Assembly (NCBI RefSeq): GCF_900093605.1
Contig: NZ_FLYE01000001.1
Location: 62,001-126,000 of the forward strand
From: Candidatus Terasakiella magnetica
GTDB lineage: Bacteria; Pseudomonadota; Alphaproteobacteria; Rhodospirillales; Terasakiellaceae
Length of the DNA: 64,000 nt
Reading direction: 5' to 3'
The notes under the pieces were generated by a model, which saw nothing but the letters and a program-made list of their open reading frames with translations, had not been told where the DNA came from and made no database searches. Below are positions 34,801 through 43,761 of the stretch, piece after piece. The translations under genes were made by a program, and so were the position numbers. Every line of letters begins with the position of its first letter. The stretch's first letter is position 1.

Positions 34801-35577
34801 ATGTCTGATGAAAATATGCACGAAGATGCGAAACCCGTTACGGGGTTAACCGTTACCGCACGGTTACGCGCGTATTTTCTAACAGGTATTCTTGTTACCG
34901 CACCAATTTCCATTACAATTTTGCTGGCATGGCTTTTTATCGATTTTGTCGATGAGAAAGTCACTCCGCTTATTCCGCTCGATTATAACCCGGAAACCTA
35001 TCTGCCATTCAGTTTACCCGGCCTTGGGTTGTTGATCGTGATCATCATGCTGACAGTGGTGGGCATGTTAACGGCGGGCTTCATCGGTAAGCTTCTGGTG
35101 CGCTTAAGTGAAGGCATTATGGCGCGTATGCCTGTGATCAGCGGGATTTATAGTGCGACTAAGCAAATTTTTGAAACGGTCCTTGCACAAAAATCACAAG
35201 CCTTTCGCGAAGCCGTGATGATTGAATATCCCCGTCGCGGGATTTGGGCCATCGGCTTTATTACGGGCACGACCAAGGGTGAAGTACAAAACCTGACAGA
35301 AGAGTCTTGTGTGAACATCTTTTTACCCACAACACCAAACCCCACCTCGGGCTTTTTGCTGTTTGTGCCTAAAAAGGATTTGATCCCGCTTAATATGTCT
35401 GTTGAGCAAGCGGTAAAAATGGTGATCTCAGGCGGGATTGTCACCCCACCTGATACACGTCCTCAAGACGTGCAAGATAAGCCGCAAGTCTCCGCCCAGA
35501 CATATGAAGAAGTTGATATTGTGCGTGAAAAAGATAATGCGCCAGTAATTGTTTCTAAACATTCAGAGCCTTCCTAA
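34801..35577 (+). CDS. DUF502 family membrane protein
   Basis: A 258-residue integral membrane protein with two strong helices near residues 25-50 (FLTGILVTAPISITILLAWLFIDFV) and 75-100 (LLIVIIMLTVVGMLTAGFIGKLL). A conserved cytoplasmic domain follows, with RMPVISGIYSATKQIFETVL, FREAVMIEYPRRGIWAIGFITG and VFLPTTPNPTSGFLLFVPKKD-like segments. Its function is unknown; plant homologues (LCV/COV1) affect membrane traffic. The TPR gene follows directly after its stop. Confidence 0.88.
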   Translation: MSDENMHEDAKPVTGLTVTARLRAYFLTGILVTAPISITILLAWLFIDFVDEKVTPLIPLDYNPETYLPFSLPGLGLLIVIIMLTVVGMLTAGFIGKLLVRLSEGIMARMPVISGIYSATKQIFETVLAQKSQAFREAVMIEYPRRGIWAIGFITGTTKGEVQNLTEESCVNIFLPTTPNPTSGFLLFVPKKDLIPLNMSVEQAVKMVISGGIVTPPDTRPQDVQDKPQVSAQTYEEVDIVREKDNAPVIVSKHSEPS

Positions 35578-37221
35578 GTGTCTAAAGAGCTTAAAAAATT
35601 TCAAAATGTCTGCGCTGTAATCAATAAAAAATGCAGCCATCCCCAATGGGGGGCTTTTTACCTGCAGGTAGAAGCTGGAAATATTTCTGAGAATACTTTT
35701 CTCTTATCAACCGATGTTTTATTTGAAGTCGGCATGGGGAAAAAAGCCTGTGACCTGATGGTCATTGCACTGGATATCTTTCCAAATTCAGCCAGCCTGC
35801 TTGAAAAAACAGTTCTGGCCTTGCGTCAATATGATCGGGAAAAAGAAGCCGAGCGTCTTTTAAAAAAACGCATAAAAGTTGATGCAAAAGATTGGCTTTC
35901 AACACGCTTGCTCGCACGCATATGCTTTCATAGAGGCCAAGCTGATCATTATGAAAAGATCATTTCGACGTTTTTAGAGGAAAATCCAGACCATCTGGAT
36001 GCCTTAATTGAAACTGCAAAGCACGAATTGGTGCAAGGTGAAGGCGATGTTGAAGAGGTTTTGGGCAAAATCCTTCAAATTGAGCCCCATAATTTTTATG
36101 CGCTTTCCCAGATGCAGCAACATTTTGCGCAATTAGGCATGTTTGATAAATCATTAAGCTATCTGGAGGAGATGAAACGCCTTTATCCAGAAGAGGCTCT
36201 AACAGCTTATTGCGAAGGTTTTTATTTTGATCTCAAGCTTGAGTTTGAAACCGCGCTGAATTTTTATAACAAAGCCTTGCAAATGAACCCTCAGTTTATA
36301 GAGGCTTACGGCAAGTCCGGTGGCATGTTGATGAAGCTCGGGGTGGATTTGCCAGAAGCATGGTATCGCCTAGAAGCACGCTTTCCCCAATTGCTTAACC
36401 GTCCACAAGGCGATTTTTGGCGTGGTGAGGATTTAAACGGTAAAAGCCTGCTTATTTGGGCAGAACAGGGCATTGGGGATCAGCTCAGTTATGCCTCCAT
36501 GTTGCGTGACTTGCCTGAGGGTGTGAGCAAGGTTGATCTTGAATGTGATGATAAGCTAGTTCCTCTCTTTAAGCGTAGTTTCCCAGACTTCACCGTCTAT
36601 GGACGCAGGACACATCGAAAAGATCATTATGATTATCATAGCCCCATTGGCGCCTTGGGCCGTTATCTTCGCCCAAGCCTTGAAAGCTTTAGCGCAACAG
36701 AAGCTCAGCCGCTTCTAACAGATGCGCAATTGGATGATAAATGGCAAAATTGGCTTGATAGTCTTGGTGAGGGTGTAAAAGTGGGTTTGTGTTGGCGCAG
36801 TGGGCATATCACGCGCAAACGCAAGCAAGAAGCCATTGATCTACTTGGTTCTTTTGCAGATGTGTTAAAGCAATCAAACCTGACCTTTATCAACCTCTAT
36901 TATGGTGAGGCAGGCGCGGAACTTCAGGCTGTGGCAGATGAGCTCGGTATCACTATCCATCAGCCTCCAGAGCTTGATCAATATACTGATATTGACCAGA
37001 CTGCTTGCCTCGTAAAAGGCCTAGATTATGCTGTGGGCGTGGCATCTGCGCCTATTCGTCTGGCCCAAGCAGTGGGGACCAAGACGGTCTTGCTTTATCG
37101 TGGCAACGCAGGTGTTGTTGACCCTTTATGGTGGCCCGGTGCAACCTATATTAATCGAAAGCTCGATGAAGACTGGACGGATTTTAAGGCCCTTATCCAG
37201 ATCTTAAATAGCCAACCGTAG
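35578..37221 (+). CDS. TPR protein with C-terminal glycosyltransferase-like domain
   Basis: A 547-residue protein. Residues about 40-265 are helical TPR-type repeats (for example FETALNFYNKALQMNPQFIEAYGKSG). The C-terminal part (about 285-545) looks like the GT9/GT41-type fold seen in TPR proteins linked to flagellin or surface glycosylation (LIWAEQGIGDQLSYASML, VGLCWRSGHITRKRKQEAIDL, DYAVGVASAPIRLAQAVGTKTVLLYRG). Activity is inferred. It starts with GTG directly after the DUF502 stop, so they are probably coupled. The 3' end overlaps recG by 29 bp on the other strand. Confidence 0.7.
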   Translation: MSKELKKFQNVCAVINKKCSHPQWGAFYLQVEAGNISENTFLLSTDVLFEVGMGKKACDLMVIALDIFPNSASLLEKTVLALRQYDREKEAERLLKKRIKVDAKDWLSTRLLARICFHRGQADHYEKIISTFLEENPDHLDALIETAKHELVQGEGDVEEVLGKILQIEPHNFYALSQMQQHFAQLGMFDKSLSYLEEMKRLYPEEALTAYCEGFYFDLKLEFETALNFYNKALQMNPQFIEAYGKSGGMLMKLGVDLPEAWYRLEARFPQLLNRPQGDFWRGEDLNGKSLLIWAEQGIGDQLSYASMLRDLPEGVSKVDLECDDKLVPLFKRSFPDFTVYGRRTHRKDHYDYHSPIGALGRYLRPSLESFSATEAQPLLTDAQLDDKWQNWLDSLGEGVKVGLCWRSGHITRKRKQEAIDLLGSFADVLKQSNLTFINLYYGEAGAELQAVADELGITIHQPPELDQYTDIDQTACLVKGLDYAVGVASAPIRLAQAVGTKTVLLYRGNAGVVDPLWWPGATYINRKLDEDWTDFKALIQILNSQP

Positions 37222-39274
37222 CATCTTCTTCAAAGAGGTAAAGTAACGTGCGCAAAGCTTGCCCGCGCGGTGATTGCAGTTCTGGGTCTTTATCCAAGAT
37301 CAGTTTCACATCATCGCGCGCAGCAGCCAGTAATTCTTCATGGGCGGGTAATTGAGCGAGCTTGAATTCCGGCAAGCCGCTTTGACGGGTGCCAAGCACT
37401 TCACCAGCCCCGCGCAGGCGTAAATCTTCTTCAGCAATGATAAAACCATCTTCGGTTTCGCGCATAATCTTCAGGCGAGCTTGCCCATTTTCAGATAAGG
37501 GTGCGCCATAAAGCAGTAAACAGGTTGAGGCTGCCATGCCCCGCCCGATGCGCCCGCGCAACTGGTGAAGCTGGGCAAGGCCGAAACGCTCGGCATGTTC
37601 AATGATCATCACTGTGGCTTCAGGTACATTAACACCGACTTCAATGACGGTCGTTGCCACCAGCACATCGATTTCACCTGAGGCAAAGGCAGCCATGACC
37701 GCATCTTTTTCAGTGCCTTTCATTTTGCCATGCACAAGCCCAACGCGCGCCCCATAAAGGCTTTGGAGATGTTCAAAGCGTTCTTGGGCTGCGGCAATCT
37801 CAATTTTATCTGACTCTTCTACCAACGGGCAGACCCAGTAAATGCGCGCGCCTTTTGATACCATGCGTCCAATGCCTTGGGCGACTTCTTCCATTTTGGA
37901 TAAAGACATCACCCGCGTATCCACAGGTTTTCGCCCCGCAGGTTTTTCTGTGAGGCGCGACACATCCATATCGCCATAGGCGGTGAGCATTAAGGTGCGC
38001 GGGATGGGCGTTGCAGTCATGACCAACACATCCACATGCTGGCCTTTACCCGCTAAGGCCAAACGTTGGTGGACGCCAAAACGGTGTTGTTCATCAATCA
38101 CGGCAAGGCCTAAATTGGCAAATTCCACATCATCTTGGAAAAGCGCATGGGTACCAATGGCAAGCTGTGCCTCACCTGAGGCAATGCGCTCTAAAATCTC
38201 GGTGCGTTTTTTGCCCTTATTGCGCCCTGTTAGGATAACGGGGGTAATGGGCGTTCCAACCAGCAAGGGCTCAATGGTTTCCATATGCTGGCGCGCTAAA
38301 ATTTCCGTTGGTGCCATGATGACGGCCTGCATGCCTGCTTCAATGGCAATGAGGGCGGTGAGAAGGGCCACGACGGTTTTACCACTGCCCACATCACCTT
38401 GTAAAAGGCGCAACATGCGCAGTGGCTCAGCCATGTCGGCTTTAATTTCTTCTAATGAATTTTCTTGGGAGTCTGTTAAGTCAAAGGGCAGGGCGTTGCG
38501 GATTTCTTGGCGCAATTTACCATCCCCTGTAATGGGGCGACCTGCTGCGCGGCGTACGGTGCGACGCACCAAGGCCAAGGCCAGTTGGTTGGCAAGAAGT
38601 TCATCATAAGCAAGGCGTTCGCGCGCAGGGCTATCAGCAAAAAGGTCTTCTTCTTCTTTTGGGTGATGGGCGGTTGTTAACGCCTCTTGCCAATCAGGCC
38701 ATTTTTTTTGTTTTTTAAAGGCAGGGTCAAGCCATTCGGTGAGCTCTTCAGTATGGTCCAAGGCACTGCGAATGGCCTTGCCCATGGTTTTGTTAGTCAC
38801 CCCTGCGGTCAGCGCATAGACCGGATCAACCGTTTGAATTTCGTCTTTTTCCTCAATCTTGCCGATCCGGTCTGGATGTGTCATCTGCAAGATACCTTGA
38901 AAACGCTCCACTGTGCCGCTGATGATGCGGGTTTCGCCTTCAGGGAGTTGTTTTTTTAAATAATCCCCACGGGCATTAAAAAACACCAAATCCATGGGGC
39001 CCGTTTCATCAAAGCACGAGATTTTATAAGGCGCGCGCCTGTTTCTGGATGGGAAGTGTTTGGCAACACTAATTTCCAATGTCACAACCGTATTATCGGG
39101 GGCCTCAGCAATGGTGGGGGAAAAACGTCTGTCGATAAAACTGGTGGGTAGATGCCACATGACATCCACAATATGTTCACCTGTGATCTTTTCCATGAGC
39201 TTGGAGATGCGCGGACCAACCCCTTTAAGGGCGGTGATCGGTCTAAAGAGGGGGAAAAGAATTTCAGGGCGCAT
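37193..39274 (-). CDS. recG: ATP-dependent DNA helicase RecG
   Basis: A 693-residue helicase that remodels stalled forks and branched DNA. An N-terminal wedge/OB domain (about 1-200) has ITALKGVGPR. Helicase motifs are GDVGSGKTVVALLTA, APTEILARQH, AVIDEQHRFG, MTATPIPRTL, VATTVIEVGVNVPEATVM and HQLRGRIGRG, ending in the RecG C-terminal domain with LRGAGEVLGTRQSGLPEFKLAQL. An ATG at 39274 was preferred over an in-frame TTG six codons earlier. Divergent from sdhE and mfd, the usual alphaproteobacterial order. It overlaps the TPR gene at its end. Confidence 0.95.
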   Translation of the reverse strand: MRPEILFPLFRPITALKGVGPRISKLMEKITGEHIVDVMWHLPTSFIDRRFSPTIAEAPDNTVVTLEISVAKHFPSRNRRAPYKISCFDETGPMDLVFFNARGDYLKKQLPEGETRIISGTVERFQGILQMTHPDRIGKIEEKDEIQTVDPVYALTAGVTNKTMGKAIRSALDHTEELTEWLDPAFKKQKKWPDWQEALTTAHHPKEEEDLFADSPARERLAYDELLANQLALALVRRTVRRAAGRPITGDGKLRQEIRNALPFDLTDSQENSLEEIKADMAEPLRMLRLLQGDVGSGKTVVALLTALIAIEAGMQAVIMAPTEILARQHMETIEPLLVGTPITPVILTGRNKGKKRTEILERIASGEAQLAIGTHALFQDDVEFANLGLAVIDEQHRFGVHQRLALAGKGQHVDVLVMTATPIPRTLMLTAYGDMDVSRLTEKPAGRKPVDTRVMSLSKMEEVAQGIGRMVSKGARIYWVCPLVEESDKIEIAAAQERFEHLQSLYGARVGLVHGKMKGTEKDAVMAAFASGEIDVLVATTVIEVGVNVPEATVMIIEHAERFGLAQLHQLRGRIGRGMAASTCLLLYGAPLSENGQARLKIMRETEDGFIIAEEDLRLRGAGEVLGTRQSGLPEFKLAQLPAHEELLAAARDDVKLILDKDPELQSPRGQALRTLLYLFEEDATVGYLRSG

Positions 39275-39351
39275 GGGATTTGGAAATGACAATCAGTGAA
39301 AAGAGAGCTATATCCTAAGCAAATTTTTTCATCTGGCAAATGGTGTTGACA

Positions 39352-39621
39352 ATGGACGGCAGAATTAAACGCTTACATCATAAATGTAAATATATGGGCA
39401 TGCACGAAAATGACGTGATTTTTGCACGTTTTTCCAAGCGTTACCTTGATGATTTACCTGAAAATGAAATTCCCCAGTTTGAAAAACTGTTAGAAGAAAA
39501 TGATCTGGATATTTTCAAATGGATCACGGGGAAACTTCCTGTTCCGGCTGAATTTGATAACGAAGTGATGGAAAAACTACGTCACTGCCAAGAATTCGTC
39601 GAACATCAATATAACCCTTAA
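39352..39621 (+). CDS. sdhE: SdhE-like FAD assembly factor
   Basis: An 89-residue protein of the SdhE/DUF339 family, which helps attach FAD to the succinate dehydrogenase flavoprotein. The family core is recognisable in FARFSKRYLDDLPENEIPQFEKLLEENDLDIFKWITG and in gene position before mfd. The usual RGxxE motif is read here as MGMHEN: Gly and Glu are present but the Arg is Met. An ATG four codons earlier (39340) is equally possible. sdh genes are not in the window. Confidence 0.85.
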   Translation: MDGRIKRLHHKCKYMGMHENDVIFARFSKRYLDDLPENEIPQFEKLLEENDLDIFKWITGKLPVPAEFDNEVMEKLRHCQEFVEHQYNP

Positions 39622-39634
39622 GTCGGGTCTCTTT

Positions 39635-42600
39635 ATGAAACTTTCTTTGCGCGCACTCCCAACAGCTGGCACACTGACTTATAGCGGTGTCCCTGAAGGC
39701 TATGACAGTTACCTGTTGGGCTATCTTGCCAAACAACATGGTGATCTTCTGTTTATCACAACAGATGAAGCCAAAATGGTGCGCACGGCTCAAGCAGTTT
39801 CATTTTTCTACCCTGAGCTTGAAATTATCCAGTTTCCCGCATGGGACTGCCTACCTTATGACCGTGTCTCACCTCATACAGAGATCGTCAGCCAGCGTGT
39901 TGATGCGCTGACCTCCCTTGTGGTGCGGGGCAAGAAATCACGCCTGATTTTAACAACCGTGTCAGCTTTCTTGCAAAAAGTTCCCCCAAAAGAGAGTTTT
40001 GAAGGGGCTGTTTATAGTGCCAAAGCCGGTGATGAAGTCCGCCGTGAGGATTTGATCAGCTTTTTAGAGCAAAATGGCTATCAACGCAGCGAAACGGTGA
40101 TGGAACCCGGTGAATATGCTGTTCGCGGTGATATTGTTGATGTTTTCCCGCCGGGGCATGATGATCCCTTGCGCCTTGATCTTGAATGGGATGAGGTTTC
40201 AGGTATTCGTAGTTTCGATCCCGTTAGCCAACGCACCATTGATCAGGTGAAAACATTTGCCTTAAAGCCTGTGAGTGAACTTCCCATGGGGGAAGAGGCA
40301 ATTTCGCGCTTTAGAACGCAGTTTCGCAAGATATTTGGCGCAAAAGCCTCAAAAGACCCGCTTTATGAAGCGGTTTCAGAAGGGCGACGCCCCATTGGTG
40401 TGGAACATTGGCTGCCTTTGTTTCATGAAAAAATGGATTGTCTGCTCGATTATCTACCAAAAGCTTCTAAAGTTGTTTTCGACACACAAGTTGATCACGC
40501 CCGTGCCTCTCGCCTTGAGATGATCGAAGATTATTATGAGGCACGCGCTGATGTAGCAGATGCGGCCCTGACAGGTGAGGCACCTTATAATCCCATTGAA
40601 ACGGGTCTGCTCTATTTAAATGCTGAAGATTGGAACCAAGCTTTTGATGGCTTGGGCATAGGCCAGCTAAATTCATTTGATGAACCAGAAAGTGACACGG
40701 TCATTGATGGTAAAGGGCGGCGCTGTCTTGATTTTGCCGAAGCGCGCGCAAATCCCAATGCCAATGTGTATGATGCGGTTCGCCAATATATTGTGGCTGA
40801 ACAAAATAATGCCCAACGTGTGATCGTTGCAGCATATTCTGATGGATCGCGCGATCGTTTGATGAATGTGCTCAAAGAACATAACGTTGCTGGGTTAGCT
40901 GCGGTTGGGTCATTTAAAGAGGTTGAACTTTTACCCAAGGACGCCGTGGCTCTTGTGGTCTTAGGCCTTGAGCATGGTTTTGCTTTTGAGGGGCTTACAG
41001 TTTTATCAGAGCAAGATATCCTGGGTGACCGTATGGTGCGCCCAGCGCGTCGGCGTATGCGCGCTGAAAACTTTATTGCTGAGGCCTCCAGCCTGAATGA
41101 AACCGACCTTGTGGTCCATGTGGATCATGGTATTGGGCGCTATGAAGGTTTGGAAACCATTGATGTGGGCGGTGCACCCCATGATTGTTTGATCCTTGTT
41201 TATGATGGGGGGGATAAGCTTTTCCTTCCCGTTGAGAATATTGAACTGCTATCACGTTTTGGTTCTGATCAAGGCGCTGCAAACCTTGATAAATTGGGCG
41301 GCGTGGCATGGCAGGCGAGAAAAGCCCGCCTTAAAGAGCGTGTGCGCGATATTGCAGATGAATTGATTAAAGTGGCTGCTGCGCGTGAATTACGCAAAGG
41401 TGATGCTATTGCGCCACCTGATGGGCTTTATGAAGAGTTTTGTACCCAGTTTAAATTTGTGGAAACCGATGATCAACTGCGCGCCATTGGTGATGCTATT
41501 AGTGATTTAAAAAGCGGTCGCCCGATGGACCGTTTGGTTTGTGGTGATGTGGGCTTTGGTAAAACCGAAGTTGCCCTGCGTGCTGCCTTTGTTGCGGCCA
41601 TGTCGGGCATGCAGGTTGCCGTTGTGGTGCCAACAACCCTGCTTGCGCGCCAGCATTACAATAATTTTACAGATCGTTTTAAAGACTTTCCCATCCGTAT
41701 CCAGCAGCTCTCGCGCCTTGTGACCACAACCGAGGCCAAGCGTGTGAAAGAAGAAATGGATGAGGGCACGGTTGATATTGTGGTGGGCACGCACGCGCTT
41801 TTGGCAAAAAATGTGAAGTTCAAACGCCTTGGCCTGTTGATTGTGGATGAAGAACAGCATTTTGGCGTCACCCACAAAGAACAGCTTAAAAAATTAAAGT
41901 CCGATGTCCATGTGCTGACACTCACCGCCACGCCTATTCCACGGACATTACAGATGGCCCTAACGGGTGTGAAGGAAATGAGCCTGATTGCCACGCCGCC
42001 TGTGGACCGTTTGGCTGTGCGCACCTTTGTCATGCCATTTGACCATGTGGTTGTGCGCGAGGCCATTCAGCGCGAGCGTTTTCGCGGCGGGCAATGTTTT
42101 TATGTCTGTCCACGTTTGGCTGATCTGGATAAGGTGGCGGCAGAATTACATGAGCTGGTGCCTGATGCCAAGATTGCCGTGGCCCATGGACGTATGAAGC
42201 CCAAAGAGCTTGAAGAGGTCATGACGGCTTTTTCTGAAAAAGCTTTTGACATCTTGCTTGCCACAAACATCGTGGAATCCGGTCTGGATTTACCCTCAGT
42301 CAATACGATCTTTATTCACCGCGCTGATATGTTTGGTTTGGCGCAGCTTTATCAGTTACGTGGTCGTGTGGGGCGCTCTAAAACCCGTGCCTATGCCTAT
42401 CTTACTTTGCCGCCGGGCCAAAAGATTTCCAAGACAGCGCAAAAGCGCCTTGAAGTTATGCAAACCTTGGATAGCCTTGGCGCTGGCTTTACGCTGGCAA
42501 GCCATGATCTTGATATTCGCGGGGCGGGGAACCTACTTGGGGATGAGCAATCAGGCCATATCAAAGAAGTCGGGATTGAGCTTTATCAGCAGATGTTGGA

Positions 42601-43108
42601 AGAAGCTGTGGCAGAAGCCAAAGGTGGCGGGGATCAAAGTGTTGAAGAACATGAATGGAGCCCGCAGATTGGTATTGGCCTGCCTGTTTTGATACCGGAA
42701 AGCTATATTGCGGATTTGAATGTGCGCATGGAATTGTACCGCCGCGTTTCAACCTTGAAATCCAGTGAGGAACTGGATGGGTTTGCGGCTGAAATGGTCG
42801 ATCGTTTTGGCCCTATGCCGGGTGAGGTGGAAAACCTGCTTGATACGGTCACCATGAAACGGATGTGTCGCGAAGCCTCTATTGAGAAAATCGATGCAGG
42901 GCCAAAGGGTGCTGTGATTAAATTTCGCAATAATGAATTTTCCAACCCAGATGGGCTGGTGCGTTTCTTGATGGATCAGGCCGGAACTGCAAAAATGCGC
43001 CCCGATCATTGCCTTGTGTTTATGCGGCGTTGGGATGATATGTCAAAACGTGTGGGCGGGGTAAAGCAGTTACTTGTGACATTGGGTGAGATGGCGAGAG
43101 CTTCTTAA
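39635..43108 (+). CDS. mfd: Transcription-repair coupling factor Mfd
   Basis: A 1157-residue translocase that removes stalled RNA polymerase and recruits UvrA. The N-terminal UvrB-like domains (1-400) include WDCLPYDRVSPH and PGEYAVRGDIVDVFPPG. The RNA-polymerase-interacting domain (about 470-560) shows LVVHVDHGIGRYEGLETI. The RecG-like motor has GDVGFGKTEVALRAAF, DEEQHFGV, TATPIPRTLQMALTG, ATNIVESGLDLPSVN and LRGRVGRS, followed by the TRCF C-terminal domain. Lies 13 bp after sdhE. The final 4 bp overlap the converging oxidoreductase gene. Confidence 0.97.
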   Translation: MKLSLRALPTAGTLTYSGVPEGYDSYLLGYLAKQHGDLLFITTDEAKMVRTAQAVSFFYPELEIIQFPAWDCLPYDRVSPHTEIVSQRVDALTSLVVRGKKSRLILTTVSAFLQKVPPKESFEGAVYSAKAGDEVRREDLISFLEQNGYQRSETVMEPGEYAVRGDIVDVFPPGHDDPLRLDLEWDEVSGIRSFDPVSQRTIDQVKTFALKPVSELPMGEEAISRFRTQFRKIFGAKASKDPLYEAVSEGRRPIGVEHWLPLFHEKMDCLLDYLPKASKVVFDTQVDHARASRLEMIEDYYEARADVADAALTGEAPYNPIETGLLYLNAEDWNQAFDGLGIGQLNSFDEPESDTVIDGKGRRCLDFAEARANPNANVYDAVRQYIVAEQNNAQRVIVAAYSDGSRDRLMNVLKEHNVAGLAAVGSFKEVELLPKDAVALVVLGLEHGFAFEGLTVLSEQDILGDRMVRPARRRMRAENFIAEASSLNETDLVVHVDHGIGRYEGLETIDVGGAPHDCLILVYDGGDKLFLPVENIELLSRFGSDQGAANLDKLGGVAWQARKARLKERVRDIADELIKVAAARELRKGDAIAPPDGLYEEFCTQFKFVETDDQLRAIGDAISDLKSGRPMDRLVCGDVGFGKTEVALRAAFVAAMSGMQVAVVVPTTLLARQHYNNFTDRFKDFPIRIQQLSRLVTTTEAKRVKEEMDEGTVDIVVGTHALLAKNVKFKRLGLLIVDEEQHFGVTHKEQLKKLKSDVHVLTLTATPIPRTLQMALTGVKEMSLIATPPVDRLAVRTFVMPFDHVVVREAIQRERFRGGQCFYVCPRLADLDKVAAELHELVPDAKIAVAHGRMKPKELEEVMTAFSEKAFDILLATNIVESGLDLPSVNTIFIHRADMFGLAQLYQLRGRVGRSKTRAYAYLTLPPGQKISKTAQKRLEVMQTLDSLGAGFTLASHDLDIRGAGNLLGDEQSGHIKEVGIELYQQMLEEAVAEAKGGGDQSVEEHEWSPQIGIGLPVLIPESYIADLNVRMELYRRVSTLKSSEELDGFAAEMVDRFGPMPGEVENLLDTVTMKRMCREASIEKIDAGPKGAVIKFRNNEFSNPDGLVRFLMDQAGTAKMRPDHCLVFMRRWDDMSKRVGGVKQLLVTLGEMARAS

Positions 43109-43731
43109 CCGTTCCACGCCGTATCAATGAATTTACCAAGTATTTTGGCTTCTTGTGCGCCTGAGATGATATAGCGATCACGCGCCACAAAGGCGGGAAC
43201 GCCATGCACGCCGAGTTCACGGGCTTCGCGGTCTGATTGGATGACTTCGTTATAATCTTCATCACCATCAAGATAGAGCAGGCAGTCGTCTTTATTAAGC
43301 CCTACCTCACCAGCCAGTTCAATCAACACATCCTGATCACCAATATTTTGACCTTCAATAAAAAAGGCCTGAAACAGGCGATCAACCATTTTGCTCTCTA
43401 AATCAAAATTTTCAGCCCAATAAACAAGGCGGTGTGAATCAATAGAGTTGGGTGTGTATTGGATTTTATCAAATTGAAAATCAATGCCATTTTCATGGCC
43501 TGTTTGGGCAATGACGTCATAGACCCGCTTGGCCCGTTGCGGGCCGCCAAACTTTTGTTCAAGATAGGTTTGACGGTCCATCCCTTGGGGCGCCATGGAC
43601 GGGTTTAACAAAAAAGGGCGCCATCTGGCTTTTAAAGAGACATGACCACGGCTTTCCAAGGCTTGTTCCAGCCTTTTCTTACCAATAAGACACCACGGGC
43701 AGATGGTGTCGTAATAAATGTCGATATACAT
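43105..43731 (-). CDS. DsbA-family (FrnE-like) thiol oxidoreductase
   Basis: A 208-residue cytoplasmic thioredoxin-fold protein with an all-helical insertion. CPWC (Cys11, Cys14) is the active-site pair, and GVHGVPAFV carries the cis-proline. It lacks a signal peptide. The pattern fits FrnE / 2-hydroxychromene-2-carboxylate isomerase-type proteins; the intact CxxC argues for a redox role. Located end to end with mfd; the PleD-like regulator lies upstream on the same strand, separated by 30 bp. Confidence 0.85.
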   Translation of the reverse strand: MYIDIYYDTICPWCLIGKKRLEQALESRGHVSLKARWRPFLLNPSMAPQGMDRQTYLEQKFGGPQRAKRVYDVIAQTGHENGIDFQFDKIQYTPNSIDSHRLVYWAENFDLESKMVDRLFQAFFIEGQNIGDQDVLIELAGEVGLNKDDCLLYLDGDEDYNEVIQSDREARELGVHGVPAFVARDRYIISGAQEAKILGKFIDTAWNG

Positions 43732-43761
43732 AAACCTGCTCTTAATAAAAAGTAAGGCACG

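Noticed and set aside
37983-38609. A plus-strand frame of 208 codons
   Set aside because: It lies entirely opposite recG, whose motifs are complete; composition is that of an antisense shadow.
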